Part shown: positions 51,235 to 60,508 of the stretch, one piece after another | Position numbering within the stretch: the stretch's first letter is position 1 | Layout of the letters: the number at the start of each line of letters is the position of its first letter | Source: an uncultured Peptostreptococcaceae bacterium | GTDB lineage: Bacteria; Bacillota; Clostridia; Peptostreptococcales; Peptostreptococcaceae | DNA: 64,000 nt | Reading direction: 5' to 3' | Assembly: GCA_944383455.1 (NCBI GenBank) | Contig: CALWPP010000007.1 | Span: 1-64,000, forward strand | Made by a program: the position numbers and the translations under genes | Notes under the pieces: model-generated | Seen by the model: only the letters and a program-made list of their open reading frames with translations | What the model was told of the DNA's origin: nothing | Database searches by the model: none

Positions 51235-52617
51235 ATGAAGAAAATAGTAATAGAGTCTTTGATTTCTTGTGAAAAAACTGCAATACTTGAAGATGATAAA
51301 TTAGTTGAATTATTAATTGATGATAAGAAAAAAGAAAATAGAGTTTCAAATATTTACAGAGGAATAGTTAAGAAAAAGATTTTAGGTATACAGGCTTGTT
51401 TTGTAGATATTGGCTTTGATAAACTTTCATATCTTCAAATTCCAAAAAATATTGATATTAAAAATGGTAGTGAAATTTTAGTTCAAGTTAACAAAGAAGA
51501 AGTAGGAGAGAAAGGTTGTAAATTAAATTTAGAAATTAGTATTTCTGGAAGATATTTAGTATATATTCCAAGTAATGATAAAATAGTATTTTCAAATAAA
51601 ATAAATAGTGAAAACGATAAAGAGAGATTAAAAAATATTTTAAATGAACTAAAAATAAATAGTAGTTTTATAGTAAGGACTGAAGCTATTAATGCAACTA
51701 TAGAAGAAATAGAAAAAGATATTTTTGAACTAAAAGAAAAATATCAAGAAATTTTAAGAGAGTATAAACTTGGAGTAGGGCCTAAACTCTTGTATAAAAA
51801 TCTTAATAAAAGTCTAAAATACATAAAAGATAATATAAATGATAACTTCGATGAAATAATAGTAAATAATAAAGAAAAGTACTTTGAAATAAAAGGTTTA
51901 TTAGAAAATATAAATAAAGATTATATAAAAAAAATAAAGTTAGAAGAAAATACTGATGTATTTGATTATTATAAAGTATCACCTCAAATAAAAAAAGCAA
52001 TAAATAAAAAAGTATGGCTAAAAAGTGGAGGATATATAGTAATAGAAAAAACTGAAGCATTAACGGTAATTGATGTTAATAGTGGGAAGTTTACAGGAAA
52101 TATAGACCTTGAAGAAACAATTTTTAAAACTAACTTAGAAGCTAGTATAGAAATTTGTAACCAGTTAAGACTAAGAGATATTGGTGGTATAATAATAGTA
52201 GACTTTATTGATATGAAAAGTAAAAGACACAAAAAAGAAATACTAAAAACTTTAGAAGAAAACTTCAAACTAGATAAAAGAAAAACAGAAGTACTTGGGA
52301 TTACAAAACTAGGGCTTTTTGAAATAACAAGAAGAAGAGAAAGAGAAAGTATAGATAATTATTTTAAAGATAGTTCATTTGATGAGATTATATCAACTGA
52401 ATTTTTAATTGATAATTTAGAAAAGGATGTAATAAAAACTCTAAACCACACAATCTATAAAAAGATAATCATAGAAGTAAATTCAAGAACTAGAAAGAAC
52501 TTATTATTAAATATTGAGTACATAGATAAAATAAAAAATTTTTATAACATAGAAATTGAGATTATAGTTAATGAAAAAATTTATTATCAAGATTTTAATG
52601 TAATTTACAATACTTAG
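51235..52617 (+). CDS. rng: Ribonuclease G/E family endonuclease
   Basis: The 460-aa enzyme cleaves single-stranded AU-rich RNA and matures 5' ends of rRNA. An S1-like domain lies near residues 35-110. Catalytic aspartates are Asp280 (DVNSGKF) and Asp323 (GGIIIVDFIDM). After TRRRERESI, where other members have a CPxCxGxG zinc link, no cysteine appears. The start ATG 51235 fits GAAAGGAT better than GTG 51220. rng-rplU-rpmA-obg order is conserved, but rplU has its own promoter. Confidence 0.92.
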   Translation: MKKIVIESLISCEKTAILEDDKLVELLIDDKKKENRVSNIYRGIVKKKILGIQACFVDIGFDKLSYLQIPKNIDIKNGSEILVQVNKEEVGEKGCKLNLEISISGRYLVYIPSNDKIVFSNKINSENDKERLKNILNELKINSSFIVRTEAINATIEEIEKDIFELKEKYQEILREYKLGVGPKLLYKNLNKSLKYIKDNINDNFDEIIVNNKEKYFEIKGLLENINKDYIKKIKLEENTDVFDYYKVSPQIKKAINKKVWLKSGGYIVIEKTEALTVIDVNSGKFTGNIDLEETIFKTNLEASIEICNQLRLRDIGGIIIVDFIDMKSKRHKKEILKTLEENFKLDKRKTEVLGITKLGLFEITRRRERESIDNYFKDSSFDEIISTEFLIDNLEKDVIKTLNHTIYKKIIIEVNSRTRKNLLLNIEYIDKIKNFYNIEIEIIVNEKIYYQDFNVIYNT

Positions 52618-52646
52618 TTGACAAATATTAAATAAAGTAGTAATAT
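52618..52646 (+). promoter_or_regulatory. Strong sigma-A promoter of rplU-prp-rpmA
   Basis: TTGACA, 17 bases, TAATAT, directly after the rng stop codon. It is the best -35 match I found in the window. Confidence 0.9.
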
Positions 52647-52654
52647 TAATAAAT

Positions 52655-52733
52655 GTAATGCCGCACAGAAAAGGTTTGAAACTTTTTTAAAGTACCTATA
52701 TGGCGAGTTTTTAAGACCGAGGAGGTGTATTTA
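52655..52733 (+). promoter_or_regulatory. Ribosomal protein L21 leader
   Basis: This 5' leader contains GCCGCACAG, an AAGGTTTGAAACTTTT hairpin and the conserved CTATATGGCGAGTTTTTAAGACCGAGGAGG block running into the rplU ribosome site (segments read separately). It matches the Firmicutes L21 leader as I know it, a proposed autoregulatory site for L21. Confidence 0.82.
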
Positions 52734-53045
52734 ATGTACGCTATAGTAAAGACAGGTGGAAAGCAATACAAAGTTGCTGAAGGTGATGTTTTATATGTTG
52801 AAAAGTTAGACGCTAACGAAGGTGATGTTGTAACTTTAAACGAAGTATTAGCTTGTACTAAAGATGGAGAATTAGTAGTTGGAGCTCCAACAGTTGAAGG
52901 TGCTACTGTTACTGCTAAAGTTGAAAAGCAAGGAAAAGCTAAGAAAATAATAGTTTTCAAGTACAAAGCGAAAAAAGACTACAGAAGAAAAAAAGGACAT
53001 CGTCAACCATACACTAAGATAGTTATAGAAAAGATAAACGCTTAA
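52734..53045 (+). CDS. rplU: 50S ribosomal protein L21
   Basis: The 103-aa protein starts [14 protein letters not shown], the family hallmark, and ends with the basic [15 protein letters not shown] segment. ATG 52734 lies seven bases after GGAGGTG; an upstream in-frame codon at 52725 falls in that site. It heads the rplU-prp-rpmA operon. Confidence 0.97.
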   Translation: MYAIVKTGGKQYKVAEGDVLYVEKLDANEGDVVTLNEVLACTKDGELVVGAPTVEGATVTAKVEKQGKAKKIIVFKYKAKKDYRRKKGHRQPYTKIVIEKINA

Positions 53046-53058
53046 TCGTTGGTGAGTA

Positions 53059-53376
53059 ATGATAAAAGTTAACTATTACTATGATGATGACTTTAATCTA
53101 AAAGGATTTTGCTTAAAAGGTCACGCAAATTTTTCTGAAATTGGTTATGACATAGTTTGTTCTGCTGTTACATCAAATGCAATAGCTGTAATAAACTCTT
53201 TAAGCAAATTAGTAAAAGTTGAATTTGATAAAGTTGTTGGAGAAGAAGGACATATAGAATGTATCGTAAAAGATGATTTTATTTTTGATTCTCAACTACT
53301 TTTAAATCATTTTAGCTTAGCTATTGAAGAAATTAAAAGGGAATATCCCAAAAATATAAAAATCTTAAAAAAGTAG
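53059..53376 (+). CDS. prp: Ribosomal-processing cysteine protease Prp
   Basis: Prp removes the N-terminal extension of ribosomal protein L27 in Firmicutes. The 105-aa product carries the catalytic pair His22 (KGHAN) and Cys34 (IVCSAVT), at the same positions as in the Staphylococcus aureus enzyme. It lies between rplU and rpmA, its substrate gene, the standard arrangement. The L27 encoded downstream has the matching cleavable leader. Confidence 0.95.
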   Translation: MIKVNYYYDDDFNLKGFCLKGHANFSEIGYDIVCSAVTSNAIAVINSLSKLVKVEFDKVVGEEGHIECIVKDDFIFDSQLLLNHFSLAIEEIKREYPKNIKILKK

Positions 53377-53389
53377 GGGGTGACTCCAA

Positions 53390-53668
53390 ATGCTAAAAAT
53401 GAACTTACAATTACTTGCATCTAAAAAAGGGGTAGGGTCTTCTAAAAACGGTAGAGATTCTATATCTAAAAGATTAGGTGTTAAGAGATTTGATGGACAA
53501 GTTGTTACTGCTGGAAGTATATTAGTAAGACAAAGAGGAACTAAAATACATCCAGGAACTAATGTAGGTAAAGGTGGAGATGATACTTTATTTGCTTTAG
53601 TTGATGGAACAGTTAAGTTCGAAAGAAAAGATAAGAAAAGAAAGAAAGTTAGTGTTTACCCAGCTTAA
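53390..53668 (+). CDS. rpmA: 50S ribosomal protein L27 with cleavable N-terminal extension
   Basis: L27 sits near the peptidyl-transferase centre. The 92-aa protein starts [14 protein letters not shown], like the S. aureus MLKLNLQFF-ASKKG leader that Prp cuts, so the mature protein should start at Ala10. The body has GSSKNGRDS and QRGTKIHPG. An AGGGGG site precedes the ATG. A terminator follows 20 bases after the stop. Confidence 0.97.
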   Translation: MLKMNLQLLASKKGVGSSKNGRDSISKRLGVKRFDGQVVTAGSILVRQRGTKIHPGTNVGKGGDDTLFALVDGTVKFERKDKKRKKVSVYPA

Positions 53669-53688
53669 TAGCATTCATTAACTTTTTT

Positions 53689-53719
53689 AAAGGAGTGTGT
53701 TGACCGCACTCCTTTTTTA
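53689..53719 (+). terminator. Terminator after rpmA
   Basis: AAAGGAGTG pairs with CACTCCTTT, followed by a T-run. Confidence 0.85.
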
Positions 53720-53755
53720 TAATTGTAGACTTATATTTAAGTGAAGGTGATTATT

Positions 53756-55033
53756 TTGTTCATAGATAAAGCGAGAATTTTTGTTAAAGCAGGAAACGGT
53801 GGAAATGGTGCAGTAGCATTTAGAAAAGAAAAGTATGTTCCAGCAGGAGGTCCAGAAGGTGGAGACGGAGGACACGGTGGAAGTATTATATTTGAAGTTG
53901 ATTTAGGTCTTAGGACTTTGATGGACTTTAAATATCAAAAAAAATACTCAGCACCAGCAGGTCAAGATGGAAGTAAAGGAAAAAGAGCAGGAAAAAATGG
54001 AGAAGACCTTATTTTAAAAGTACCAGCAGGAACTATAATAAGAGATGAAGCAACTGGTCTTATTATTGCGGACTTAAAAGAAGAAGGTGACAGAGCTATT
54101 GTTGCAAGAGGTGGTCGTGGAGGAAAAGGAAACCAGCATTTTGCAAACTCTGTAAGACAAGCCCCAGCTTTCGCAAAAAGTGGAACTGATGGTCAAGAAC
54201 GATGGGTTATTTTAGAACTTAAAATGATAGCAGATGTTGGTCTTTTAGGTTTTCCAAATGTGGGTAAGTCAACTTTCTTATCAGTTGTTACTAAGGCAAA
54301 ACCTAAAATTGCAAACTATCATTTCACAACTCTTACACCAAATTTAGGAGTAGTTGAGAATAACTTTGGTGAAAGTTTTGTCTTAGCTGATATTCCAGGA
54401 CTTATAGAAGGCGCATCTGAAGGTATTGGATTAGGACACGATTTTTTAAGACACGTTGAGAGAACTAAAGTTTTAATTCATATAGTTGATATATCAGGCA
54501 TTGAAGGTAGAGATGCAATTGATGATTTTGAAAAAATAAACTTAGAACTTAAAAATTATAACGAAAAGTTATCAAAAAGACCTCAAGTTGTAGTTGCAAA
54601 TAAGGTAGATATTCTTTATGATGAAGAGATTTATGAAAACTTTAAAAAAGAACTTGAAAAAAGAGGATATAAAGTATTTAAAATGTCTGCAATAACAAGA
54701 CAAGGAATAGATGATGTTATTAATTACGTTTCTAAGTTATTAAATGAAGTTGAAGAAGTTGAATTAATAACAGAAGAAGAAATGTATAAAGAAGAACTTG
54801 ATATAAAAGATGATGAGGGACTTCAAATAGAAATTGAAGATGGAGTATACGTTGTTAAAGGAAAAGCTTTAAGAAGAATAATGTATTCTGTTAATTTTGA
54901 TGATATGGAATCGCTACAATATTTCCAAAAATCTATGGAAGGTCAAGGTGTATTTGACAAATTAAGAGAGATGGGAATAGAAGACGGTGATACTGTTAGA
55001 ATTTATGAACTTGAATTTGAATTTTATAATTAA
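53756..55033 (+). CDS. obg: GTPase Obg (ObgE/CgtA)
   Basis: Obg is a ribosome-associated GTPase that also signals stress and, in Bacillus, sporulation. The 425-aa protein has the glycine-rich OBG domain (1-158, KAGNGGNGAVAFRKEK), a G domain with GFPNVGKS and DIPGLIEGA, NKVD, and a C-terminal OCT domain. TTG 53756 gives the canonical MFIDKARIFVKAG start and is preceded by AGGTGATTAT. The upstream GTG 53741 is within poor context. yhbY follows 11 bases later. Confidence 0.97.
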   Translation: MFIDKARIFVKAGNGGNGAVAFRKEKYVPAGGPEGGDGGHGGSIIFEVDLGLRTLMDFKYQKKYSAPAGQDGSKGKRAGKNGEDLILKVPAGTIIRDEATGLIIADLKEEGDRAIVARGGRGGKGNQHFANSVRQAPAFAKSGTDGQERWVILELKMIADVGLLGFPNVGKSTFLSVVTKAKPKIANYHFTTLTPNLGVVENNFGESFVLADIPGLIEGASEGIGLGHDFLRHVERTKVLIHIVDISGIEGRDAIDDFEKINLELKNYNEKLSKRPQVVVANKVDILYDEEIYENFKKELEKRGYKVFKMSAITRQGIDDVINYVSKLLNEVEEVELITEEEMYKEELDIKDDEGLQIEIEDGVYVVKGKALRRIMYSVNFDDMESLQYFQKSMEGQGVFDKLREMGIEDGDTVRIYELEFEFYN

Positions 55034-55044
55034 GAGGTGATATT

Positions 55045-55413
55045 ATGTTAAAAGGAAAACAAAGAGCTTACTTAAGGTCAATAGCAAATACTTTAAAACC
55101 AATAACTCAAATTGGAAAAGAAGGTGTTACTGAAAGTTTTTTAGAACAACTTGATGATATGTTAAGAACAAAAGAAATAGTGAAAGTTACTATACTTGAA
55201 AGTGCAGGACTTGATGCCAAAGAAACTGCTAATTATATTTGTGAAAAACTAAGAGCAGAATTTGTTCAATCAATAGGATATAAATTTACTATTTATAAAA
55301 AAAATATAAAAAATCCTAAAATAATATTCCCAGGACATGAGATGGCAAAAGCCAAAAAAAGAGATAATAATACTACTAAAAAAGGAAAACCTACTAAAAG
55401 GTCATCAAGATAG
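55045..55413 (+). CDS. yhbY: CRM-domain RNA-binding protein YhbY
   Basis: The 122-aa protein carries a CRS1-YhbY (CRM) domain: LKGKQRAYLRSIAN at the start, then ITQIGKEGVT. The GxxG-like loop is altered and the C-terminal tail is basic (KAKKRDNNTTKKGK). YhbY binds pre-50S particles, which fits its place after obg and the ribosomal protein operon. A GAGGTG site precedes the ATG. Confidence 0.92.
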   Translation: MLKGKQRAYLRSIANTLKPITQIGKEGVTESFLEQLDDMLRTKEIVKVTILESAGLDAKETANYICEKLRAEFVQSIGYKFTIYKKNIKNPKIIFPGHEMAKAKKRDNNTTKKGKPTKRSSR

Positions 55414-55415
55414 AT

Positions 55416-55450
55416 AAAAGCTGTTAATGATTTCATTAACAGCTTTTATG
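55416..55450. terminator. Bidirectional terminator, yhbY / recX unit
   Basis: AAAAGCTGTTAATGA pairs with TCATTAACAGCTTTT, 15 bases per arm. It overlaps the stop codon of the reverse 42-aa ORF. Confidence 0.8.
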
Positions 55451-55574
55451 CTTCTATTTTAGTTTTTTCTTCGTATAAAAGACCAACTTCATTTTGTTTA
55501 TCATTTTTGTAAAAGCTGTAAACATTATATATTCCAAGTCCTAGACTAAAAATAGCTATAAGTAACTTTGCCAT
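55446..55574 (-). CDS. 42-aa single-helix protein downstream of recX
   Basis: This short reverse ORF has an AGGAGG ribosome site. It encodes MAKLLIAIFSLGLGIYNVYSF, one membrane helix, then a polar tail KNDKQNEVGLLYEEKTKIEA (segments read separately). It starts 8 bases after the recX stop and ends in the shared terminator, so it is cotranscribed with recX. I do not recognise the family. Confidence 0.7.
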   Translation of the reverse strand: MAKLLIAIFSLGLGIYNVYSFYKNDKQNEVGLLYEEKTKIEA

Positions 55575-55582
55575 AAATCCTC

Positions 55583-56215
55583 CTAAAAGTCATCAGTATT
55601 TAATAACTTTTTGATTACTTTTTTTGTAGTATCAAAGTCAAAACCTCTATAAATTAAGTGAGAGTAAAGTTTTTGGTGAATTTTATTTTTATCATTACCT
55701 TTAATCTTTTCGTACTTTTTATTTGCTATAAAAAGTGCGTTTTCAAATTCTTTATCTTCATCAAGATCATTAATTAAAGAATTTATATGATTATTTTCTA
55801 TACCTTTTTTATAAAGGTTTTGTTTTATTTTATTCTTACCATATTTATTTAAATTTACATTAGTATTTATTATTTTTTTTGCTAAAAATTCATCATTAAT
55901 TAATTTATTTTCTTTCAAAAAACTTAAAACATCTAAAACTATATCATCATCAAAATCTTTAGTAAGTTTTTCTTTTAAAGTTTTTTCTGATTGGTCACAT
56001 TTTGATAATATGTTAAATGCTTTGTTTTTAGCTTTTATGTAATTTTCTTTATGTATTATTTCTTTTAAAATATCTTTTTTTATTTCTTGTCCTTTTTTTA
56101 AGTTAAACTTATACACTAATTCGGCATAAATAGATACGAAGTATTCATCATTTACATAAATATTAACTCTTTCTTTGTTATTTTTTTGAATTTCTATTTT
56201 AGTTATTATATCCAT
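55583..56215 (-). CDS. recX: RecA regulator RecX
   Basis: RecX limits or remodels RecA filaments. The 210-aa protein starts MDIITKIEIQ, then has three-helix repeats with RLSKCDQSEKTLKEKL-like (LSKCDQSEKTLKEKL) and FLKENKLINDEFLAKKII segments, and a C-terminal HQKLYSHLIYRGFDFDTTKKVI repeat (read in parts). I chose ATG 56215 (AAGGAG upstream on the reverse strand) over 56236. recA is not in the window. Confidence 0.9.
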   Translation of the reverse strand: MDIITKIEIQKNNKERVNIYVNDEYFVSIYAELVYKFNLKKGQEIKKDILKEIIHKENYIKAKNKAFNILSKCDQSEKTLKEKLTKDFDDDIVLDVLSFLKENKLINDEFLAKKIINTNVNLNKYGKNKIKQNLYKKGIENNHINSLINDLDEDKEFENALFIANKKYEKIKGNDKNKIHQKLYSHLIYRGFDFDTTKKVIKKLLNTDDF

Positions 56216-56322
56216 AAAATTCTCCTTGTAATACATAATAACATAATTATAAACAAAATATATTAATAAATCTAAAAAAGTGATAAAATATTATTTGAAA
56301 TATAATTTATTAGGAGATCAAT

Positions 56323-57000
56323 ATGAATTTAGTTGAAGAAGCTATTAAAATAAATAATAAAAAAGTTGATTATTTTGATAAAAATAATGATTATCTAAAA
56401 GTAGGTATAATGGGTGGTACTTTTAATCCTATACATATAGGTCATTTGTCTATGGCAGAACATATAAAATATAATTTTAATTTAGATAAAATAATATTTA
56501 TACCAACTGGAAATCCACCACATAAAAAACTTTATAACATAGAAAATAGGCATAGATATGAAATGGTTTTAATTTCTATTATGGATAACAAAGATTTTTT
56601 AGCATTTGATTTTGAGTTAAAAAATGATAAGTATAGTTATACTGTTGATACTTTATCTTATTTAAAGGGTAGATATAAAAATATTGAGTTTTATTTTATA
56701 GTTGGTGCTGACACAGTTTTAGAACTAGAAACTTGGAAAGATTTTAAGAAAAACTTTTATCTTTCAAAGTTTATTGTATCAGAAAGGCCTGGAATTAAAA
56801 ATGATTTTTATGAATATAAACTAAAAGAATTAAAAGAAAAATATAATGCAGACATATTTAAAGCAAACCCACCACTTTTAGATATTTCTTCAACTAGAAT
56901 AAGGGAAAATATAAATTTAGGAAAATCTATAAAATATAGTGTCTTAAAAGATATCGAAAATTATATAATAAAAAATAATTTGTATAGGGAGGTTTTATGA
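56323..57000 (+). CDS. nadD: Nicotinate-nucleotide adenylyltransferase
   Basis: NadD forms deamido-NAD from nicotinate mononucleotide and ATP. The nucleotidyltransferase motif GGTFNPIHIGHL lies near residue 30, after an extra ~27-residue polar leader not common in the family. PTGNPPHK, VGADTVLELETW and a C-terminal DISSTRIREN follow. TAGGAG supports the ATG at 56323, so the leader seems real. It overlaps yqeK by 4 bases. Confidence 0.95.
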   Translation: MNLVEEAIKINNKKVDYFDKNNDYLKVGIMGGTFNPIHIGHLSMAEHIKYNFNLDKIIFIPTGNPPHKKLYNIENRHRYEMVLISIMDNKDFLAFDFELKNDKYSYTVDTLSYLKGRYKNIEFYFIVGADTVLELETWKDFKKNFYLSKFIVSERPGIKNDFYEYKLKELKEKYNADIFKANPPLLDISSTRIRENINLGKSIKYSVLKDIENYIIKNNLYREVL

Positions 57001-57548
57001 AGGAAAAACTAAAGACTTTATTAACACAAACTAGATATATACACTCTTTAAACGTTTCTGAGTGTGCAAAAAAAATGGCAAAAATTTATAATATTGATGA
57101 AGAAAAAGCCTATATAGCATCAATTCTTCATGATTGTGCAAAATGTTTAAATCATGAACAAATGAATTACTATTTGAATAAGTATAATATAAAGCTAGAC
57201 GAATATGAAAAAGACAATAGGGCTTTATCTCATGCTATAGTTGGTGCTTATATTGCAGAGTATGAGTTTAATATAAAAGATAAGGAAATATTAAATGCAA
57301 TAAAATATCATACAACTGGTAGAGAAAATATGACTATGCTTGAGAAGGTTATATATATGGCTGATTTAATTGAAGAAGATAGAAGTTTTGAAGGTGTTGA
57401 TGAACTTAGATATCTAGTAAATAAAGGAGAGCTTGACAAAGCAATATTAATTTCTTTAAATAATACTATAAGAATTGTTATAAAAAGAAATCAAATAATT
57501 CATCCAAGGACTATAAATGCTAGAAATTATCTTGTAAGTACTATTTAA
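56997..57548 (+). CDS. yqeK: HD-domain hydrolase YqeK (Ap4A hydrolase)
   Basis: YqeK-type HD enzymes symmetrically hydrolyse diadenosine tetraphosphate to ADP. The 183-aa protein shows RYIHSLNVSECA, then LHDCAKCLN (HD pair), HAIVGAY and IKYHTTGRENM metal-binding blocks. nadD-yqeK-rsfS is a conserved Firmicutes order. The start overlaps the nadD stop by four bases, indicating coupling. Confidence 0.94.
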   Translation: MKEKLKTLLTQTRYIHSLNVSECAKKMAKIYNIDEEKAYIASILHDCAKCLNHEQMNYYLNKYNIKLDEYEKDNRALSHAIVGAYIAEYEFNIKDKEILNAIKYHTTGRENMTMLEKVIYMADLIEEDRSFEGVDELRYLVNKGELDKAILISLNNTIRIVIKRNQIIHPRTINARNYLVSTI

Positions 57549-57622
57549 AAAATATATTAAATAGTATTTATATATGTTATAATTATGAGGTATGTCTAAA
57601 AATTAGAAAGGTGGAGATAAAT

Positions 57623-57973
57623 ATGACTGTTGATCAAATAACTAAAATAATATATGATGCTATAGATGATAAATTAGGTAAAGATATATCTATAATAAAC
57701 ATAGGGGAAGTTTCAAGTCTTTGTGATTATTTTGTTATAGCTACTGCATCTTCTCAAAGACAAGTAAAAGCTATTGCAGATAATGTTGAAGATGAACTTA
57801 CAAAGCACGAAATAGAAGCTAGAGGAAAAGAAGGGTACGATACTCAAACTTGGGTACTTCTTGATTATGGAGATGTTATGGTTCATATTTTTAATGAAGA
57901 AAATAGAGATTTTTATAATTTAGAAAAATTATGGAAAGATGCTCCATACGTTGATGTTAAAACTTTAGCATAA
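57623..57973 (+). CDS. rsfS: Ribosome silencing factor RsfS
   Basis: RsfS binds L14 and prevents subunit joining when nutrients are scarce. The 116-aa product carries SLCDYFVIATASSQRQVKAI, EARGKEGYDTQTWVLLDYGDVMVHIF (read in parts) and ENRDFYNLEKLW, all family landmarks. ATG 57623 lies six bases after GGTGGAG; GTG 57611 is part of that site. Confidence 0.95.
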   Translation: MTVDQITKIIYDAIDDKLGKDISIINIGEVSSLCDYFVIATASSQRQVKAIADNVEDELTKHEIEARGKEGYDTQTWVLLDYGDVMVHIFNEENRDFYNLEKLWKDAPYVDVKTLA

Positions 57974-57982
57974 TAAATTTAC

Positions 57983-58019
57983 CTCGTCGCTAGTATTTTA
58001 AGATTAGAGACGAGTTTTT
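57983..58019 (+). terminator. Probable terminator after rsfS
   Basis: CTCGTC (57983-57988) pairs with GACGAG (58009-58014), with weaker inner pairing, followed by TTTTTAA. No T-box-like leader precedes leuS. Confidence 0.6.
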
Positions 58020-58045
58020 AATATAAATTATTAAAGGAGAAAAAA

Positions 58046-60460
58046 ATGTATAGACCAAACGAAGTAGAAGCTAAATGGCAAAAAATTTGGAATGATAATA
58101 ATCAATATAAAACTGATTGTAATGACAATACTAAACCAAAATATTATACTTTAGAGATGTTTCCTTATCCATCAGGTAAAATACATATGGGACACGTTAG
58201 AAATTATTCTATAGGAGACGTTGTAGCAAGATTTAAGAAAATGGAAGGTTATAATGTACTTCATCCAATGGGATGGGATTCTTTTGGACTTCCAGCAGAA
58301 AATGCAGCTATAAAGCACGGAATACACCCACATAACTGGACTATGGAAAATATAGAAGATATGAAAGGACAATTAAAATTACTTGGTCTTTCTTATGATT
58401 GGGATAGAGAAGTTGCAACTTCAACTAAAGAGTACTACAAATTTACTCAAGAAATATTTTTAAAATTCTTAGAAAATGGACTAGCTTATAAGAAAAAGTC
58501 TTTTGTTAACTGGTGTCCTTCTTGTCAAACAGTTCTTGCTAATGAGCAGGTTGTTGGAGGGCAATGTGATAGATGTGATACAGAAGTTGTTAAAAAAGAC
58601 TTAGAACAATGGTACTTAAAAATAACTGACTATGCAGAAAAATTATTAGTTGATATAGACAAGCTTGATGGTTGGCCAGAAAAAGTTAAGACTATGCAAA
58701 AAAACTGGATAGGAAAAAGTACAGGTGCTGAAATTAACTTTAAAATAGATGGATTAGATAAAGAAATAACAGTTTATACAACAAGACCAGATACTGTTTA
58801 TGGAGTTAGTTATATGGTTTTAGCTCCAGAACACGAAATGGTAAAAGAGTTAGTAAAAGGAACAGAATACGAAAGTAAAGTAGAAGAATTTGTACATAAA
58901 ACTAGCAAAATGACTGAAATCGAGAGAAACTCAACTGAAACAGAAAAAGAAGGAATGTTTATAGGTCATTACGTTATAAATCCTTTAACTAACAAAAAAG
59001 TTCCTCTTTGGATAGCAAACTACGTTTTAGTTGATTATGGAACTGGTGCAGTTATGGCAGTACCAAGTCATGATGATAGGGATAAAGATTTTGCAACTAA
59101 ATATAATTTAGAGTTTACTCCTGTAATAGATGAAGATGGTAAAATGATAAATTCAGATGAATTTAATGGAATAGACTCAAGTGAAGCGTTTGATAAAATA
59201 GTTGAAAAAATAGAAAAAGAAAACTTAGGTAAAAAGACTGTAAATTATAGATTAAGAGACTGGCTAATATCTAGACAAAGATACTGGGGATGTCCAATAC
59301 CAGTAGTTTATTGTGATTTTTGTGGAATAGTTCCTGTACCAAAAGAAGATTTACCAGTTTTACTTCCAACTGATGTTGAATTTACTGGAAAAGGTGAAAG
59401 TCCTCTAACAACTTCAAAAGAGTTTACTACTACTGCTTGTCCAAAGTGTGGCAAAGAAGCTAAAAGAGAAGTTGATACAATGGATACATTTATGGATTCT
59501 TCTTGGTACTTCTTAAGATACATTGACCCTAAAAATACTGAAGAATTATTTAATAAAGAATTAGTTGATAAATGGATGAGTGTTGACCAATATATAGGTG
59601 GTGTGGAACACGCTATACTTCATTTATTATATGCAAGATTTTTCACTAAAGCATTCAAGGATATGGGGCTAGTTAGTTTTGATGAGCCATTTAAAAATCT
59701 TTTAACTCAAGGTATGGTGTTAAAAGAAGGAAGTAAAATGAGTAAATCAAAAGGTAATGTAGTTTCTCCTATGGAAATAATAAAAGAATATGGGGCAGAT
59801 ACTGCAAGACTATTTGTACTTTTTGCTGCACCACCAGAAAGAGATTTAGACTGGTCAGAACAAGGTGTTGAAGGATGTTTTAGATTCTTAAATAGAGTTT
59901 ACAGACTTGTTGAGGAATTAAGTGATGTTTGTAAAGAAAATCACGAGATTGGTGAATTATCAAAATCAGATAAAGATATGAGATTTATAATTCACCAAAC
60001 TTTAAAGAAGGTAACTGAAGATTTAAGTGAGAAGTTTGGATTTAATACTGCAATATCTGCATTAATGGAACTTATAAACGAAATGTATAAGTACAAAGAA
60101 CTTCAAGATACTAATAAGTTTGTTATAAAAGAAGGTATAGAAACTATAATTACAATTCTTTCTCCATTTGCTCCTCATATAGGTGAAGAATTATGGCAGA
60201 TGATAGGAAAAGAAGGAAGTATATTTGATATATCTTGGCCAAAATTTGATGAAACTGCTTTAGTTAAAGATGAAATAGAAGTAGTTGTTCAAATAAATGG
60301 AAAAGTAAGAGGAAAATTAAGTATTGGTGCTAACGTATCAAAAGAAGATATGGAAAAATTAGCTATGGAAGACGATAAAATAAAAGCTTTAGTTGAAGGA
60401 AAAACTATTGTTAAAGTAATAGGAGTTCCAAAAAAACTTGTAAATATAGTAGTTAAGTAA
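58046..60460 (+). CDS. leuS: Leucyl-tRNA synthetase
   Basis: The 804-aa class I synthetase charges tRNA-Leu. The HIGH-like motif is HMGH ([11 protein letters not shown]), the zinc cysteines are in NWCPSCQTV and GGQCDRCD, and the editing domain has [17 protein letters not shown] is present, and the C-terminal anticodon and tail domains are complete. An AAAGGAG site precedes the ATG. It is followed by a terminator shared with the convergent tatD-like gene. Confidence 0.97.
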   Translation: MYRPNEVEAKWQKIWNDNNQYKTDCNDNTKPKYYTLEMFPYPSGKIHMGHVRNYSIGDVVARFKKMEGYNVLHPMGWDSFGLPAENAAIKHGIHPHNWTMENIEDMKGQLKLLGLSYDWDREVATSTKEYYKFTQEIFLKFLENGLAYKKKSFVNWCPSCQTVLANEQVVGGQCDRCDTEVVKKDLEQWYLKITDYAEKLLVDIDKLDGWPEKVKTMQKNWIGKSTGAEINFKIDGLDKEITVYTTRPDTVYGVSYMVLAPEHEMVKELVKGTEYESKVEEFVHKTSKMTEIERNSTETEKEGMFIGHYVINPLTNKKVPLWIANYVLVDYGTGAVMAVPSHDDRDKDFATKYNLEFTPVIDEDGKMINSDEFNGIDSSEAFDKIVEKIEKENLGKKTVNYRLRDWLISRQRYWGCPIPVVYCDFCGIVPVPKEDLPVLLPTDVEFTGKGESPLTTSKEFTTTACPKCGKEAKREVDTMDTFMDSSWYFLRYIDPKNTEELFNKELVDKWMSVDQYIGGVEHAILHLLYARFFTKAFKDMGLVSFDEPFKNLLTQGMVLKEGSKMSKSKGNVVSPMEIIKEYGADTARLFVLFAAPPERDLDWSEQGVEGCFRFLNRVYRLVEELSDVCKENHEIGELSKSDKDMRFIIHQTLKKVTEDLSEKFGFNTAISALMELINEMYKYKELQDTNKFVIKEGIETIITILSPFAPHIGEELWQMIGKEGSIFDISWPKFDETALVKDEIEVVVQINGKVRGKLSIGANVSKEDMEKLAMEDDKIKALVEGKTIVKVIGVPKKLVNIVVK

Positions 60461-60477
60461 TATTTAGATAAATATTT

Positions 60478-60508
60478 AAGGTATGGATTTTTTCCATACC
60501 TTATTTTA
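60478..60508. terminator. Bidirectional terminator, leuS / tatD-like gene
   Basis: AAGGTATGGA pairs with TCCATACCTT, 10-bp perfect stem, then ATTTTAAT; it touches the reverse-strand stop codon. Confidence 0.8.

Noticed and set aside
57974..58045. T-box leader for leuS
   Set aside because: Only 72 bases, no AGGGUGG-like T-box core and no specifier loop; it looks like a simple terminator.
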